Positions 42,887 to 57,257 of a stretch of DNA of 64,000 nt are shown here, one piece after another. The number at the start of each line of letters is the position of its first letter. Positions within the stretch are counted from its first letter, which is position 1. The notes under the pieces were generated by a model. It did not search any database and had not been told where the DNA came from. It saw nothing but the letters and a program-made list of their open reading frames with translations. The DNA is from Arenimonas metalli CF5-1 (GTDB lineage: Bacteria; Pseudomonadota; Gammaproteobacteria; Xanthomonadales; Xanthomonadaceae). The stretch covers positions 124,001 through 188,000 of the forward strand of contig NZ_AVCK01000012.1 in the NCBI RefSeq assembly GCF_000747155.1, given 5' to 3'. The translations under genes were made by a program, and so were the position numbers.

Positions 42887-44569
42887 TCAGGCCGCCGGCT
42901 TGGGGGCGTCGCGCAGCTCGCGGCGCAGGATCTTGCCCACGTTCGACTTCGGCAGCTCGGTCCGGAACTCGACCAGGCGCGGCTGCTTGTAGCCGGTGAG
43001 GTTTTCCTTGCAGAAGGCCCGCACCTGGTCGGCCGTCAGCGCCGGGTCCTTCCGGACGATGACCACCTTCACCGCCTCGCCGGACTTGTCGTCGGGCACG
43101 CCGACGGCGGCCACTTCCAGCACGCCGGGCATCAGGGCGATCACGTCCTCGACCTCGTTCGGGTACACGTTGAAGCCCGAGACCAGGATCATGTCCTTCT
43201 TGCGGTCGACGATGTAGAAGAAGCCGCCCGCGTCCATCTTGGCCATGTCGCCGGTGTGCAGCCAGCCTTCGGCATCGATGACCTTGGCGGTTTCCTCGGG
43301 GCGCTGCCAGTAGCCGGCCATCACCTGCGGGCCGCGGATGCAGAGCTCGCCGACTTCGCCGACCGGCAGCTGCTTGCCGGCATCGTCCTTGACGCAGGCG
43401 TCGGTGGACGGGATCGGCAGGCCGATGGCGCCGTTGAAGTCCTCGAGGTCCATCGGGTTCATGCAGGCCGCGGGCGAGGTCTCGGTCAGGCCGTAGGCCT
43501 CGACCAGGGTGATGCCGGTGACCTTCTTCCAGCGCTCGGCCACCGCGCGCTGCACGGCCATGCCGCCGCCCAGCGAGAGGTGCATGTTCGAGAAATCGAT
43601 CTTGTCGAAGCCCGGCGTGTTGAGCAGGCCGTTGAAGAGCGTGTTGACGCCGGTGATGGCGGTGAACGGGATCTTGCTCAGCTCCGCCACGAAGCCCTTC
43701 ATGTCGCGCGGGTTGGTGATCAGGTGGTTGAGGCCGCCGAACTTCATGAAGACCAGGCAGTTCGCCGTCAGCGCGAAGATATGGTAAAGCGGCAGCGCGG
43801 TGATGATGACTTCGTGCCCGGGCTTGGCGTTCGAGCCCAGCCACACCGAGGACTGCTGCATGTTCGCCACCAGGTTGCGGTGGGTCAGCATGGCGCCCTT
43901 GGCGACGCCGGTGGTGCCGCCGGTGTACTGAAGGAAGGCGATGTCGTGGCCGCGGATGTCGATGTCGGGCAGCTGGTGCTTAGCGCCCATCGCCACGGCA
44001 TCGCCGAAGCGGATGGCGCCGGGCAGGTCGTATTCGGGCACCTGCTTCTTGACGTGGCGCAGCACGAAGTTGACCAGGGCACCCTTCGGGAAGCCCAGCA
44101 TGTCGCCGACGCCGGTCACCAGCACCTGCTTCACCTGGGTTTCCGCGACCACGTCGGCCACCACGTGCGCGAAGTTCTCGAGCACCACGATGGCGCTGGC
44201 GCCGGAATCCACGAGCTGGTGCTTGAGCTCGCGCGCGGTGTACATCGGGTTGGTGTTGACGACGGTGAGGCCGGCGCGCAGCACGCCGAAGATCGCGATC
44301 GGGTACTGCAGCACGTTCGGCATCATCAGGGCGACGCGGTCGCCCTTCTTGAGCTTCAGCTCGTGCAGGAGGTAGTTTGCGAACTGGGTGCTGAGACGAT
44401 CGACCTCGGCGTAGGTGATGACCTTGCCGAAGTTGGCGAACGCAGGGTTGGCGCGGTAGTCGCGGCAGGCTTCGTTGAGCACCGACACGATCGAAGGGTA
44501 TTTCTCCAGGTCGATTTCCGCCGGGATGCCCTTCGGATAATTCGCCAGCCAAGGACGCTCGGAACCCAT
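42887..44569 (-). CDS. rpfB: Long-chain fatty acyl-CoA ligase RpfB
   Basis: The 560-residue AMP-forming ligase of the FadD type has the P-loop YTGGTTGVAKGAML, the adenylate-binding EAYGLTETSP, the HTGDMAKMDAGG segment and the FACS signature (DRKKDMILVSGFNVYPNEVE). The C-terminal lysine is in KSNVGKILRREL. The length equals that of X. campestris RpfB, which is linked to fatty acid supply and DSF turnover. The start at 44569 is preceded by a GGGGGG run; the longer open frame runs into the divergent lipoprotein gene. It forms a likely rpfB-rpfF operon. Confidence 0.93.
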   Translation of the reverse strand: MGSERPWLANYPKGIPAEIDLEKYPSIVSVLNEACRDYRANPAFANFGKVITYAEVDRLSTQFANYLLHELKLKKGDRVALMMPNVLQYPIAIFGVLRAGLTVVNTNPMYTARELKHQLVDSGASAIVVLENFAHVVADVVAETQVKQVLVTGVGDMLGFPKGALVNFVLRHVKKQVPEYDLPGAIRFGDAVAMGAKHQLPDIDIRGHDIAFLQYTGGTTGVAKGAMLTHRNLVANMQQSSVWLGSNAKPGHEVIITALPLYHIFALTANCLVFMKFGGLNHLITNPRDMKGFVAELSKIPFTAITGVNTLFNGLLNTPGFDKIDFSNMHLSLGGGMAVQRAVAERWKKVTGITLVEAYGLTETSPAACMNPMDLEDFNGAIGLPIPSTDACVKDDAGKQLPVGEVGELCIRGPQVMAGYWQRPEETAKVIDAEGWLHTGDMAKMDAGGFFYIVDRKKDMILVSGFNVYPNEVEDVIALMPGVLEVAAVGVPDDKSGEAVKVVIVRKDPALTADQVRAFCKENLTGYKQPRLVEFRTELPKSNVGKILRRELRDAPKPAA

Positions 44570-44627
44570 GAAAAACCCCCCGTTGAATGATGTCCGCCAT
44601 CCGCGCCGGGCCGCAGGGCAGGGCCCG

Positions 44628-45125
44628 GTGCCGGATTGGAGTATTCGCTCGATTGGAGCATACGCCCCAAGCACAGGCAAGGCGGCGGGCGTATGGTTTC
44701 GCGCCGTCGTCACGGGCCTGTTCGCGGCGCTGTTCGTGCTTGCCGCGGGCTGTTCCCGGACCCCGCCGGAGGAGGCGCTGCGGGCCACGATCGCTTCGAT
44801 GGAGGCGGCCGCCGAGGCGCGCGACGCCGAGGCGCTGGTGGAGGTGTTCGCCGAGGATTTCGCCGGGCCGGGCAACATGGACCGGGACCAGTTCCGGCGC
44901 TACGTGGCCTTGATCTGGCTGCGCAACCGCGAGGTCGGGGTGACACTCGGCCCGCTGGAGGTCGAGCTGGTGGGCGAGCGCGCCCGCGTGAACTTCACCG
45001 CGGCCACCGCCGGCGGCGACGGCTTCCTGCCCGACAGCGCCCAGGTGTACCAGGTGCGCACCGGCTGGCGGCTCGAGGGCGACGACTGGAAGCTCATCTC
45101 CGCCGAGTGGGAAGAATCGCTGTAG
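44628..45125 (+). CDS. Small lipoprotein, possible NTF2/SnoaL-like fold
   Basis: The protein has about 165 residues if GTG 44628 is the start, which is uncertain; ATG 44568 would overlap the rpfB start codon. A hydrophobic segment ends in the lipobox VLAAGC (Cys42 from GTG 44628). The mature part (EEALRATIASMEAAAEARDAEALVE, RARVNFTA, GWRLEGDDWKLISAEWEE) has the helix-then-beta pattern of NTF2-like ketosteroid-isomerase-fold proteins. No catalytic residues can be assigned. It is divergent from rpfB and convergent with rpfA, separated from the latter by a long hairpin repeat. Confidence 0.65.
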   Translation: MPDWSIRSIGAYAPSTGKAAGVWFRAVVTGLFAALFVLAAGCSRTPPEEALRATIASMEAAAEARDAEALVEVFAEDFAGPGNMDRDQFRRYVALIWLRNREVGVTLGPLEVELVGERARVNFTAATAGGDGFLPDSAQVYQVRTGWRLEGDDWKLISAEWEESL

Positions 45126-45139
45126 CTGCCCCAAAACAA

Positions 45140-45203
45140 TGTAGGAGGGCCTTCAGGCCCGAAGCTCTTGGCGAAGAGCTTCGGGCCTGAAGGCCCTCCT
45201 ACA
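45140..45203. repeat. Long hairpin repeat, GTAGGAGGGCC family (copy 2)
   Basis: Arms of about 28 bp begin TGTAGGAGGGCCTTCAGGCC and end in the complement, around a short GGCGAA loop. It lies in the gap between the convergent lipoprotein gene and rpfA, ten bases before the rpfA stop. Confidence 0.92.
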
Positions 45204-45213
45204 GGATGCGCGA

Positions 45214-47964
<2,751 letters not shown>

Positions 47965-48083
47965 GGACAGGCTCCGGGGCTTGGAAGAGGGGCTGGGAGT
48001 GGCGCGCAAGGCAGCCGCGTCAGCCCCGTATTATGCCCCAAACCATACCCCGCCGTCCGCTCCGGGGACCGCGCGGCGCCTGC

Positions 48084-48695
48084 TCAGCGCGGGCCGTCCA
48101 GCCAGTCGCGGGCCGCCTGCACCATGGCGCGGCGCCCGAACAGGAAATCCCAGTAGCTGCCGCCGAGCTGCCGCCACAGCACCGCGGCGCGCAGCGCGGC
48201 GAGCAGGGTGGCGCGCACTTCGCCGACCAGGTCGGGCTGGCCCAGGTAGACCGGGTTGCCCTGCACCAGCACGCGCGGGCCCACCGGGCTCACTTCCTTG
48301 GCGTAGAGCTCGCCGAGCCGGCCCAGCACGGTGGCGTGGGTCGGGCCGAAGTGCTCGCGCTGGCGGGCGATCTGCTCCAGGCCGTCGTGCACCGCCTGCG
48401 GCGCGTTCGGGTGGCGCATGAAGGCGCGCTCGAGGTGCAGCACGGTCATCGCCATGCGGGTGAGGGCCGGATCGCGTCCGGCGCCGCCTTCGAGCTGGCC
48501 GATGAGGCGGCGCAGCCCCGGGGCGAGGTTGGCCGCGCCGTCGTACACCGCCTCCGGCGACTCGGCGTCGAACCGGAACAGGCTTTCGATGCAGGCCGAG
48601 AGCGGCTGCGATTCGGCCTGGCCGTTCTGGGCCATCTGCTGGACGAGCTGCACGGCCTGGAGCAGGCCGGCGAGGGCGAGGGCGCGATCCTTCAT
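48084..48695 (-). CDS. hflD: High frequency lysogenization protein HflD
   Basis: The 203-residue, mostly helical protein matches HflD ([13 protein letters not shown]-like [17 protein letters not shown] near the start, [13 protein letters not shown], and [24 protein letters not shown] at the end). In E. coli it sits at the membrane and binds phage lambda CII; its normal role is unclear. ATG at 48695 overlaps the mnmA stop by four bases, the classic mnmA-hflD pair. A gap of about 120 bases separates it from acnA. Confidence 0.9.
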   Translation of the reverse strand: MKDRALALAGLLQAVQLVQQMAQNGQAESQPLSACIESLFRFDAESPEAVYDGAANLAPGLRRLIGQLEGGAGRDPALTRMAMTVLHLERAFMRHPNAPQAVHDGLEQIARQREHFGPTHATVLGRLGELYAKEVSPVGPRVLVQGNPVYLGQPDLVGEVRATLLAALRAAVLWRQLGGSYWDFLFGRRAMVQAARDWLDGPR

Positions 48696-49855
48696 GCGTC
48701 GGGGGTCTTCGTTTCGATCGTGGGGGCATCGGTGCGGGCGATCACCGCACCGCCGAGGCATTCCTCGCCACGGTACAGCACCAGGGATTGGCCCGGCGTG
48801 ACCGCGCGCTGCGGGACGGCGAAGGCTACGGAAAGCGACCCGTCGGCGTCCACCCGGACCTCGCAGGCCTGGTCGGGCTGGCGGTAGCGGGTCTTGGCGG
48901 TGCAGGCGAACCACTCGCCCGGGGCGGCGCCGGCGATCCAGTGCGCCGGTTCGGTCCACAGCCGGTTCGACAGCAGCCAGGGGGTGTCCGTGCCCTGGTC
49001 CACGAACAGCAGGTTGCGCGCAACGTCCTTGCCGACCACGAACCAGGGCGCGGCCGGCCGGCCGCGCACGCCGCCGACCTGCAGCCCCTCGCGCTGGCCC
49101 AGCGTGTAGTACCAGACGCCGGAATGCCGGCCCACGACCTCGCCATCGACGCTGCGGATCTCGCCCGGCTGCGCCGGCAGGTACTGGCCGAGGAACTCGC
49201 GGAAATCGCGCTCGCCGATGAAGCAGATGCCGGTGGAATCCTTCTTGGCCGCGGTCGGCAGGCCGGCCTCGGCGGCCAGGCGGCGGACCTCGGCCTTGGG
49301 CAGGTCGCCGACCGGGAACAGGGTCGCGGCCAGCTGATCCTGGCCCAGCTGGTGCAGGAAGTAGCTCTGGTCCTTGTCCTGGTCGACGCCGCGCAGCAGC
49401 TGCCAGCGGCCGTCGCGGTGGGCGACGCGGGCGTAGTGGCCGGTGGCGATCTTTTCCGCGCCCAGGGCCCGGGCTTCGTCGAGGAAGGTCTTGAACTTGA
49501 TCTCTCGATTGCACAGCACGTCCGGGTTGGGCGTGCGCCCGGCGCGGTACTCGGCCAGGAAGTGTTCGAACACGCCCGCCCAATACTCTTTGGCGAAATT
49601 GCGGGCATGGAACGGGATGCCCAGCCGGCCGGCGATGCCCAGCGCATCGCGCCGGTCGTCCTCCGCGCGACAATCACTGGTCGCCGTCGCTCCCGGCATC
49701 CTGCCTCCCGCGACACTTGCACTTCCTTGTGCATCGTCATCCCAGTTCTGCATGAACAACCCGGCGATCGACTCGCCCTGCCGCTGCAGCAGCAGCGCCG
49801 CGACCGAGGAATCGACGCCGCCGGACAGGCCGACGATGACGCGCGCCGGGCTCAT
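48692..49855 (-). CDS. mnmA: tRNA-specific 2-thiouridylase MnmA
   Basis: This 387-residue enzyme adds sulfur to U34 of Lys, Glu and Gln tRNAs. The PP-loop [13 protein letters not shown] is near residue 14, the conserved [15 protein letters not shown] follows, the catalytic Cys is in [12 protein letters not shown], and the C-terminal beta-barrels are normal. Compared with the usual pattern (NWxxD then C), about 17 extra residues, [17 protein letters not shown], occur near residue 50, so the protein is longer than E. coli MnmA. ATG 49855 overlaps the Nudix gene stop by four bases. Confidence 0.95.
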   Translation of the reverse strand: MSPARVIVGLSGGVDSSVAALLLQRQGESIAGLFMQNWDDDAQGSASVAGGRMPGATATSDCRAEDDRRDALGIAGRLGIPFHARNFAKEYWAGVFEHFLAEYRAGRTPNPDVLCNREIKFKTFLDEARALGAEKIATGHYARVAHRDGRWQLLRGVDQDKDQSYFLHQLGQDQLAATLFPVGDLPKAEVRRLAAEAGLPTAAKKDSTGICFIGERDFREFLGQYLPAQPGEIRSVDGEVVGRHSGVWYYTLGQREGLQVGGVRGRPAAPWFVVGKDVARNLLFVDQGTDTPWLLSNRLWTEPAHWIAGAAPGEWFACTAKTRYRQPDQACEVRVDADGSLSVAFAVPQRAVTPGQSLVLYRGEECLGGAVIARTDAPTIETKTPDA

Positions 49856-50316
49856 GCGGTGTGGTTCAGGACCTGCAGCGGGAAGCGGCGGCCGGCCAGG
49901 AAATCCTCGACCACCTGCCACACCAGCGGGCTGCGGTGGCGCGCCGATTCCGCGGCCAGTTCGGCCGGGGTCAGCCACAGCGCCTGCAGGATGCCGTCGT
50001 CGAGCGCGCGCCCGGGGTGGTGCCGCAGCGGCTCCGCGGCGAAGGCCATGCGCAGGAAATGGCGGCCGTCGGACGGCGCCTTCCATTGGTAGGCACCGAT
50101 GAAGGCGGTGAGGGTGACGTCCCAGCCGGTTTCCTCGAGCGTCTCGCGGCGCGCGGCCTCGAGCAGGCTCTCGTCGGGCTCGAGGTGGCCGGCGGGCTGG
50201 TTGATCACGCGCTCGCCGCGAACCCTCTCTTCCACCACCAGCAGCCGCCCGTCGCGCACCACGACGGTGGCGACGGTGACGTCGGGCTGCCAGAAGCGAC
50301 CGCTGCGATAGCTCAA
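49852..50316 (-). CDS. nudJ: Nudix hydrolase (NudJ-like)
   Basis: The 154-residue hydrolase has the Nudix box visible from [13 protein letters not shown] to [10 protein letters not shown], including the REUxEE core, and the HVTVATVVV-like start ([14 protein letters not shown]). NudJ acts on thiamine and nucleoside pyrophosphates. TTG at 50316, overlapping the previous stop (TTGA), is the likely start, because it gives the family's N-terminus and no ATG or GTG fits. Overlaps on both sides make it part of a four-gene operon with mnmA and hflD. Confidence 0.85.
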   Translation of the reverse strand: MSYRSGRFWQPDVTVATVVVRDGRLLVVEERVRGERVINQPAGHLEPDESLLEAARRETLEETGWDVTLTAFIGAYQWKAPSDGRHFLRMAFAAEPLRHHPGRALDDGILQALWLTPAELAAESARHRSPLVWQVVEDFLAGRRFPLQVLNHTA

Positions 50317-50783
50317 AGCTCGTCCTTGCCGGTGAGGTCGAGCTCGGTGGCGTCGGCCGAGACCGCGGTCAGGTCGATCGCTTCGTCCAAGGCATCGGCG
50401 CTGGCGTCGGCCGGGATCTTGGTGACGAACATGGCCACCCGGTCCTGCTTGACCCAGGCGCCGAGGATCAGCTCGTCGCTGCGCGAGAGCAGGTCGTTGG
50501 CGACCGAGGAAGGGAACTGGTCGGTGCTGGACTGGTAGCCCGGCGACCAGATCTCGCGCACCTTGTGGAAATCGGTTTCCGAGACCGCCGATCGCACCCA
50601 CACCAGCTGGGTGCGGTCGTCCTCGAGCCGGACCACGATCCGGAAGTCGCCGTCCTCGTCCACTTCGAAGGGCGTGCCCTTGCTCTCGAGCTGGGCCTTC
50701 ACCACCGGGTCGGGTTCGGAGGCCTGGCCGGCGAGCGGCAGGGCGAGCAGGGCGGCGGCAAGGCAGGCGGCGCGCAGGGACAT
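50313..50783 (-). CDS. Exported protein of unknown function, head of the nudJ-mnmA-hflD operon
   Basis: The 156-residue protein has a signal peptide ([22 protein letters not shown]). The mature part is acidic with alternating polar and hydrophobic strands ([20 protein letters not shown]) and conserved-looking [15 protein letters not shown]. It ends in KDEL, which has no known meaning in bacteria. No family was recognised. ATG 50783 is chosen because GAGGA lies six bases upstream; ATG 50789 is too close to it. The stop overlaps the Nudix start. Confidence 0.75.
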   Translation of the reverse strand: MSLRAACLAAALLALPLAGQASEPDPVVKAQLESKGTPFEVDEDGDFRIVVRLEDDRTQLVWVRSAVSETDFHKVREIWSPGYQSSTDQFPSSVANDLLSRSDELILGAWVKQDRVAMFVTKIPADASADALDEAIDLTAVSADATELDLTGKDEL

Positions 50784-50909
50784 GGGCATTCCTCGGACGT
50801 TGGGCGCCGGCGGTCCGGCCCGCGCATTGTCGGCGCAAAGGCCGCGCGGCGTCCACGGCGGGTGAAGGCCTTGCCGCCGCGCGCACCCGCCCCGATTTAT
50901 ACTGCCGCC

Positions 50910-51236
50910 ATGGCACAAGACCCCCATCCCGAACACGGACACGAACGCGGCCTGGCCATCGAGGCCTCCCGCCCGGAAGTGCTGCGCCCGCCGCTCTACC
51001 AGGTGCTGCTGCTGAACGATGATTTCACGCCGATGGACTTCGTCGTCGAGGTCCTGCAGAGCTTCTTTGCCATGAACCGCGAGAAGGCCACCCAGGTCAT
51101 GCTCCAGGTCCACACCCGCGGCAAGGGCGTTTGCGGTGTCTACACGCGCGAGGTGGCTGAATCGAAGGTGACGCAAGTCAACGACTTTTCCCGGGAACAC
51201 CAGCACCCCCTGTTGTGCACCATGGAAAAGACCTAG
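50910..51236 (+). CDS. clpS: ATP-dependent Clp protease adaptor ClpS
   Basis: The 108-residue N-degron adaptor delivers proteins with Phe, Leu, Trp or Tyr at the N-terminus to ClpAP. The core is clear: [20 protein letters not shown], the metal/substrate-region [17 protein letters not shown], and the end [10 protein letters not shown]. The flexible N-terminus (about 25 residues) inhibits ClpA by family knowledge. It is followed by clpA after 39 bases, the usual operon. Aat, encoded nearby at 53979-54725, creates ClpS substrates. Confidence 0.96.
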   Translation: MAQDPHPEHGHERGLAIEASRPEVLRPPLYQVLLLNDDFTPMDFVVEVLQSFFAMNREKATQVMLQVHTRGKGVCGVYTREVAESKVTQVNDFSREHQHPLLCTMEKT

Positions 51237-51275
51237 GCTGGCCCCATAACGGAGCAAACGTTCCGGAGACGCCCA

Positions 51276-53552
<2,277 letters not shown>

Positions 53553-53555
53553 CCC

Positions 53556-53620
53556 TGTAGGAGGGCCTTCAGGCCCGAAGCTCTTCGGCGAAAGGCTTCG
53601 GGCCTGAAGGCCCTCCTACA
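53556..53620. repeat. Long hairpin repeat, GTAGGAGGGCC family (copy 3)
   Basis: Arms of about 28 bp begin TGTAGGAGGGCCTTCAGGCC and close with the complement around CGGCGAA. It begins four bases after the clpA stop. The right arm has one change (AAAGGCTTCGGG) relative to the other copies. Confidence 0.9.
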
Positions 53621-53636
53621 GAAGGCGGGCAAACGA

Positions 53637-53668
53637 AAACGGCGGCCGAAGGGCCGCCGTTTCTTTTG
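53637..53668. terminator. Bidirectional rho-independent terminator of clpA and infA
   Basis: AAACGGCGGCC (53637-53647) pairs with GGCCGCCGTTT (53652-53662) around a 4-base loop, followed by CTTTTG on the plus strand and preceded by GAAAA, giving a T run for the minus strand as well. Confidence 0.85.
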
Positions 53669-53679
53669 CCGCCGACCGC

Positions 53680-53898
53680 TTACTTCATGCGGTAGGTGAT
53701 GCGGCCCTTGGTCAGGTCGTAGGGCGTCATCTCGACCTTGACCTTGTCGCCGGTCAGGATGCGGATGTAGTTCTTGCGCATGCGGCCGGAGATGTGGGCG
53801 GTGATGACGTGGCCGTTCTCGAGCTTGACCCGGAACATGGTGTTCGGAAGGGTCTCGAGCACCGTGCCTTCGAATTCGATGGAATCGTCTTTGGACAT
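53680..53898 (-). CDS. infA: Translation initiation factor IF-1
   Basis: The 72-residue OB-fold protein matches IF-1: [39 protein letters not shown], and [17 protein letters not shown]-1 occupies the ribosomal A site during initiation. It is minus-strand and convergent with clpA, and lies 80 bases downstream of aat; the clpA/infA/aat neighbourhood is typical of gammaproteobacteria. Confidence 0.98.
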   Translation of the reverse strand: MSKDDSIEFEGTVLETLPNTMFRVKLENGHVITAHISGRMRKNYIRILTGDKVKVEMTPYDLTKGRITYRMK

Positions 53899-53978
53899 TC
53901 TTGGTTTCGCTGGACGGGGAAGCCGGCCTTGGAAGCCGCGCATTCTGCCATGCCCTTGCCGGGCTTGCAAAAATTTGG

Positions 53979-54725
53979 TTAATCGCGGGCCACGCCGGCC
54001 AAGGCCGAGGCCGGGAAAACCGCGTTCTCCGGGGCCCAGAGGCCCGCGGGGGGCGGCTCGGCGACCAGCCGGGCCACCTCGGCCAGGAAGGCGGGGCGGG
54101 GCAGGCGCCGGCCGCCCAGCGAGGCCAGGTGCGGGTTCTCCACTTGGGCGTCCAGCAGGGGGCAGCCGCCCCTGGCCAGGATCCGGCACAGCCCGGCCAG
54201 CGCGACCTTGGACCCGCCCGATACCCCGCTAAACATGCTTTCGCCGAAGAACATCCGGCCGATGCCCACCCCGTAGATGCCGCCGACCAGCCGCGGCCCG
54301 TCGAACACCTCGACCGAATGCGCGTGGCCGAGCCGGTGCAGTGCGCCGTAGGCGTCCATCATGTCCTGCGTGATCCAGGTGCCGTCCTGGCCCGGTCGGG
54401 GAGACAGGGCGCAGGCCTGCACCACGCGATCGAAGGCCGTGTCGGCGCGGACCTCCCAGGCGCTGGCGCGCAGGCTGCGCCGGAAGCGGGAGGCCAGGCG
54501 GAACGCGCCGGTGTCGAACACCATGCGCGGGTCCGGGCACCACCATAGGATCGGTTCGCCCTCGGAGAACCAAGGGAAGATGCCGTGCCGGTAGGCATTG
54601 AGCAGCCGGGGCGGCGACAGGTCGCCGCCCATGGCCAGCAGTCCGTCCGGCACCCGGTGCGCCGCGTCGGCGGGCGGGAACGGGGCCTCGGGATCAGCAG
54701 GCAGCAGCGGCAGGCGGATCGGCAT
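53979..54725 (-). CDS. aat: Leucyl/phenylalanyl-tRNA-protein transferase
   Basis: The 248-residue enzyme adds Leu or Phe to proteins with N-terminal Arg or Lys, marking them for ClpS-ClpAP. Family landmarks are [26 protein letters not shown]-like [29 protein letters not shown], and [13 protein letters not shown]. The start at 54725 gives the usual length; the first 32 bases overlap the end of the upstream GNAT-like gene. Close linkage with clpS and clpA puts the N-degron pathway in one place. Confidence 0.96.
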   Translation of the reverse strand: MPIRLPLLPADPEAPFPPADAAHRVPDGLLAMGGDLSPPRLLNAYRHGIFPWFSEGEPILWWCPDPRMVFDTGAFRLASRFRRSLRASAWEVRADTAFDRVVQACALSPRPGQDGTWITQDMMDAYGALHRLGHAHSVEVFDGPRLVGGIYGVGIGRMFFGESMFSGVSGGSKVALAGLCRILARGGCPLLDAQVENPHLASLGGRRLPRPAFLAEVARLVAEPPPAGLWAPENAVFPASALAGVARD

Positions 54726-55845
54726 CGCGATAGGGACTGTGCGCCAGGACGGACTGCCGATAGCTTGCCGTGCCCGCGCGCTCCTGTGCGCACCATTCGC
54801 CGATCGCCCGGGAGAATTCCGGATCGGCCAGCCAGTGGTGGCTGTGCGTGGCGACGGGCAGGAAGCCGCGCGCGACCTTGTGCTCGCCCTGGGCCCCGGG
54901 CTCGAACACCTGCAGGCCCTCGCGCAGGCAGTAGTCGATGCCCTGGTAGTAGCAGGTCTCGAAATGCAGGCCGGGCGCCGGCACCGGCTCGCTGCTGCCC
55001 CAGTAGCGGCCGTAGAGCGTGTCGCCACCGCGCAGGCACAGCGCGCCGGCCACCGCTTCGCCTTCGCGGTCGGCCAGGAACAGCACCAGCTGGCGCGGCA
55101 TGGTCCTCGCCAGGTGGCGGAAGAAGTCGAGCGTCAGCGCCGGATGGTTGCCGTAGTCGCCGAAGGTGCGGCAGTAGAAGAAGTGCATCGCCGCCAGGTC
55201 GTCATCGGTCGCCTCGTCGCCGTGCACGGTGCGGAAGGCGTAGCCGGCGCGTCGCACCTTGTCGCGCTCCTGGCGCAGGTTCTTGCGCTTCTTGGGCTGC
55301 AGCGCGGCCAGGAAGGCGTCGAAGTCGGGCCAGCCGCGGTTGCGCCAGTGGAACTGCACGTCCTCGCGCGCCAGCCAGTCGCCGTCGAAGGCGGCGGCTT
55401 CTTCGGCGCGGTGGAAGTTGACGTGGATGGACGACAGGCCGTCGCGCGTCGCGCGCGCTGCCATCGCCGCCAGCAGCTCGCGGCGATCGGCGTCCTCGCG
55501 GGCCAGCAGGCGCGGCCCGGTGACGGGGGAGTAGGGCACGCCCACCAGCCACTTCGGGAAGTACTCGCGGCCGAAGCGGGCGTAGGCATTGGCCCAGGCA
55601 TGGTCGAACACGAACTCGCCGTGCGAATTGGTCTTGAGGTAGCCCGGTGCCGCGGCCACCAGCTCGCCGTCGCGCCAGAGCGAGGCATGCCGCGGCGTCC
55701 AGCCCCAGCGCGGCCGCAGGCAACCCTCGCGCTCCATCCCCGACAGAAAGGCATGTTCGACGAACGGATTGCGGCGGTCATGCAGCGCATCCCACGCGGC
55801 GGCGGGGATCTCGTCGAGCGTGGCGTGCAGTCGCAACTCAGGCAT
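54694..55845 (-). CDS. FemAB/GNAT-like acyltransferase (DUF482 family)
   Basis: The 383-residue protein resembles the DUF482 (peptidoglycan biosynthesis/recognition) family of the acyl-CoA N-acyltransferase fold. Characteristic blocks are NPFVEHAFLSGME, GEFVFDHAWANAYAR, KKRKNLRQERDKVR, FYCRTFGDYGNHPALT, and LYGRYWGSSEPVPGLHFE-like YGRYWGSSE. The C-terminus AHSPYRDAD is also typical. Its reaction is unknown. It precedes aat on the same strand and overlaps its 5' end by 32 bases. Confidence 0.85.
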   Translation of the reverse strand: MPELRLHATLDEIPAAAWDALHDRRNPFVEHAFLSGMEREGCLRPRWGWTPRHASLWRDGELVAAAPGYLKTNSHGEFVFDHAWANAYARFGREYFPKWLVGVPYSPVTGPRLLAREDADRRELLAAMAARATRDGLSSIHVNFHRAEEAAAFDGDWLAREDVQFHWRNRGWPDFDAFLAALQPKKRKNLRQERDKVRRAGYAFRTVHGDEATDDDLAAMHFFYCRTFGDYGNHPALTLDFFRHLARTMPRQLVLFLADREGEAVAGALCLRGGDTLYGRYWGSSEPVPAPGLHFETCYYQGIDYCLREGLQVFEPGAQGEHKVARGFLPVATHSHHWLADPEFSRAIGEWCAQERAGTASYRQSVLAHSPYRDADPPAAAAC

Positions 55846-55903
55846 GCCGCCAGCTTACTCGACGCCCCCGTGATGCCGCCGTGCGAGGCGTCTCTCGATT
55901 TTC

Positions 55904-56039
55904 AGACGCGGATTTACGCGGATGAACGCGGATAGGGCAAATGCAAAGGGATGCTTCGGTCTACGCCGTTGACCGGGCGCCCGCGCGCTGCCCACCTGTC
56001 TCTTGCTCTATCCGCGTTCATCCGCGCAAATCCGCGTCT
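55904..56039. repeat. Long inverted repeat of ATCCGCG-type units
   Basis: Arms of about 33 bp (55904-55936 and 56005-56039) read AGACGCGGATTTACGCGGAT and its near-complement, separated by about 70 bases. Within each arm a unit like CGCGGATGAA recurs about every 11 bases. The sequence is related to the element at 14745-14887, with CGCGG in place of CACGG. It lies between two minus-strand genes (trxB and the DUF482 gene). Confidence 0.8.
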
Positions 56040-56083
56040 AAACGCTTTCACTCAGTCCAGGACGGATGCCTCGGGGTGGGGGC

Positions 56084-57139
<1,056 letters not shown>

Positions 57140-57257
57140 TCAAGGCAAGGCCCCGGGCCTGTGCGTTGCGGCAGGGGGCCGTGAAGGCACGGGCCAGTTC
57201 GCGTGAATTACTGTATAAACAGCCGTCTATAAAGATTTCCTGAGGTCTTTTCTCTCA

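Noticed and set aside
44636-44680. Direct repeat ATTGGAGTAT / ATTGGAGCAT as an operator before rpfB
   Set aside because: Only two short, imperfect copies; no known regulator site matches and chance cannot be excluded.
57205-57245. CTGTATAAACAG before ftsK as a LexA box
   Set aside because: The half-sites are only four bases apart rather than eight as in the E. coli type, and the sequence does not resemble the site I know from Xanthomonas; more likely promoter-like AT-rich DNA.
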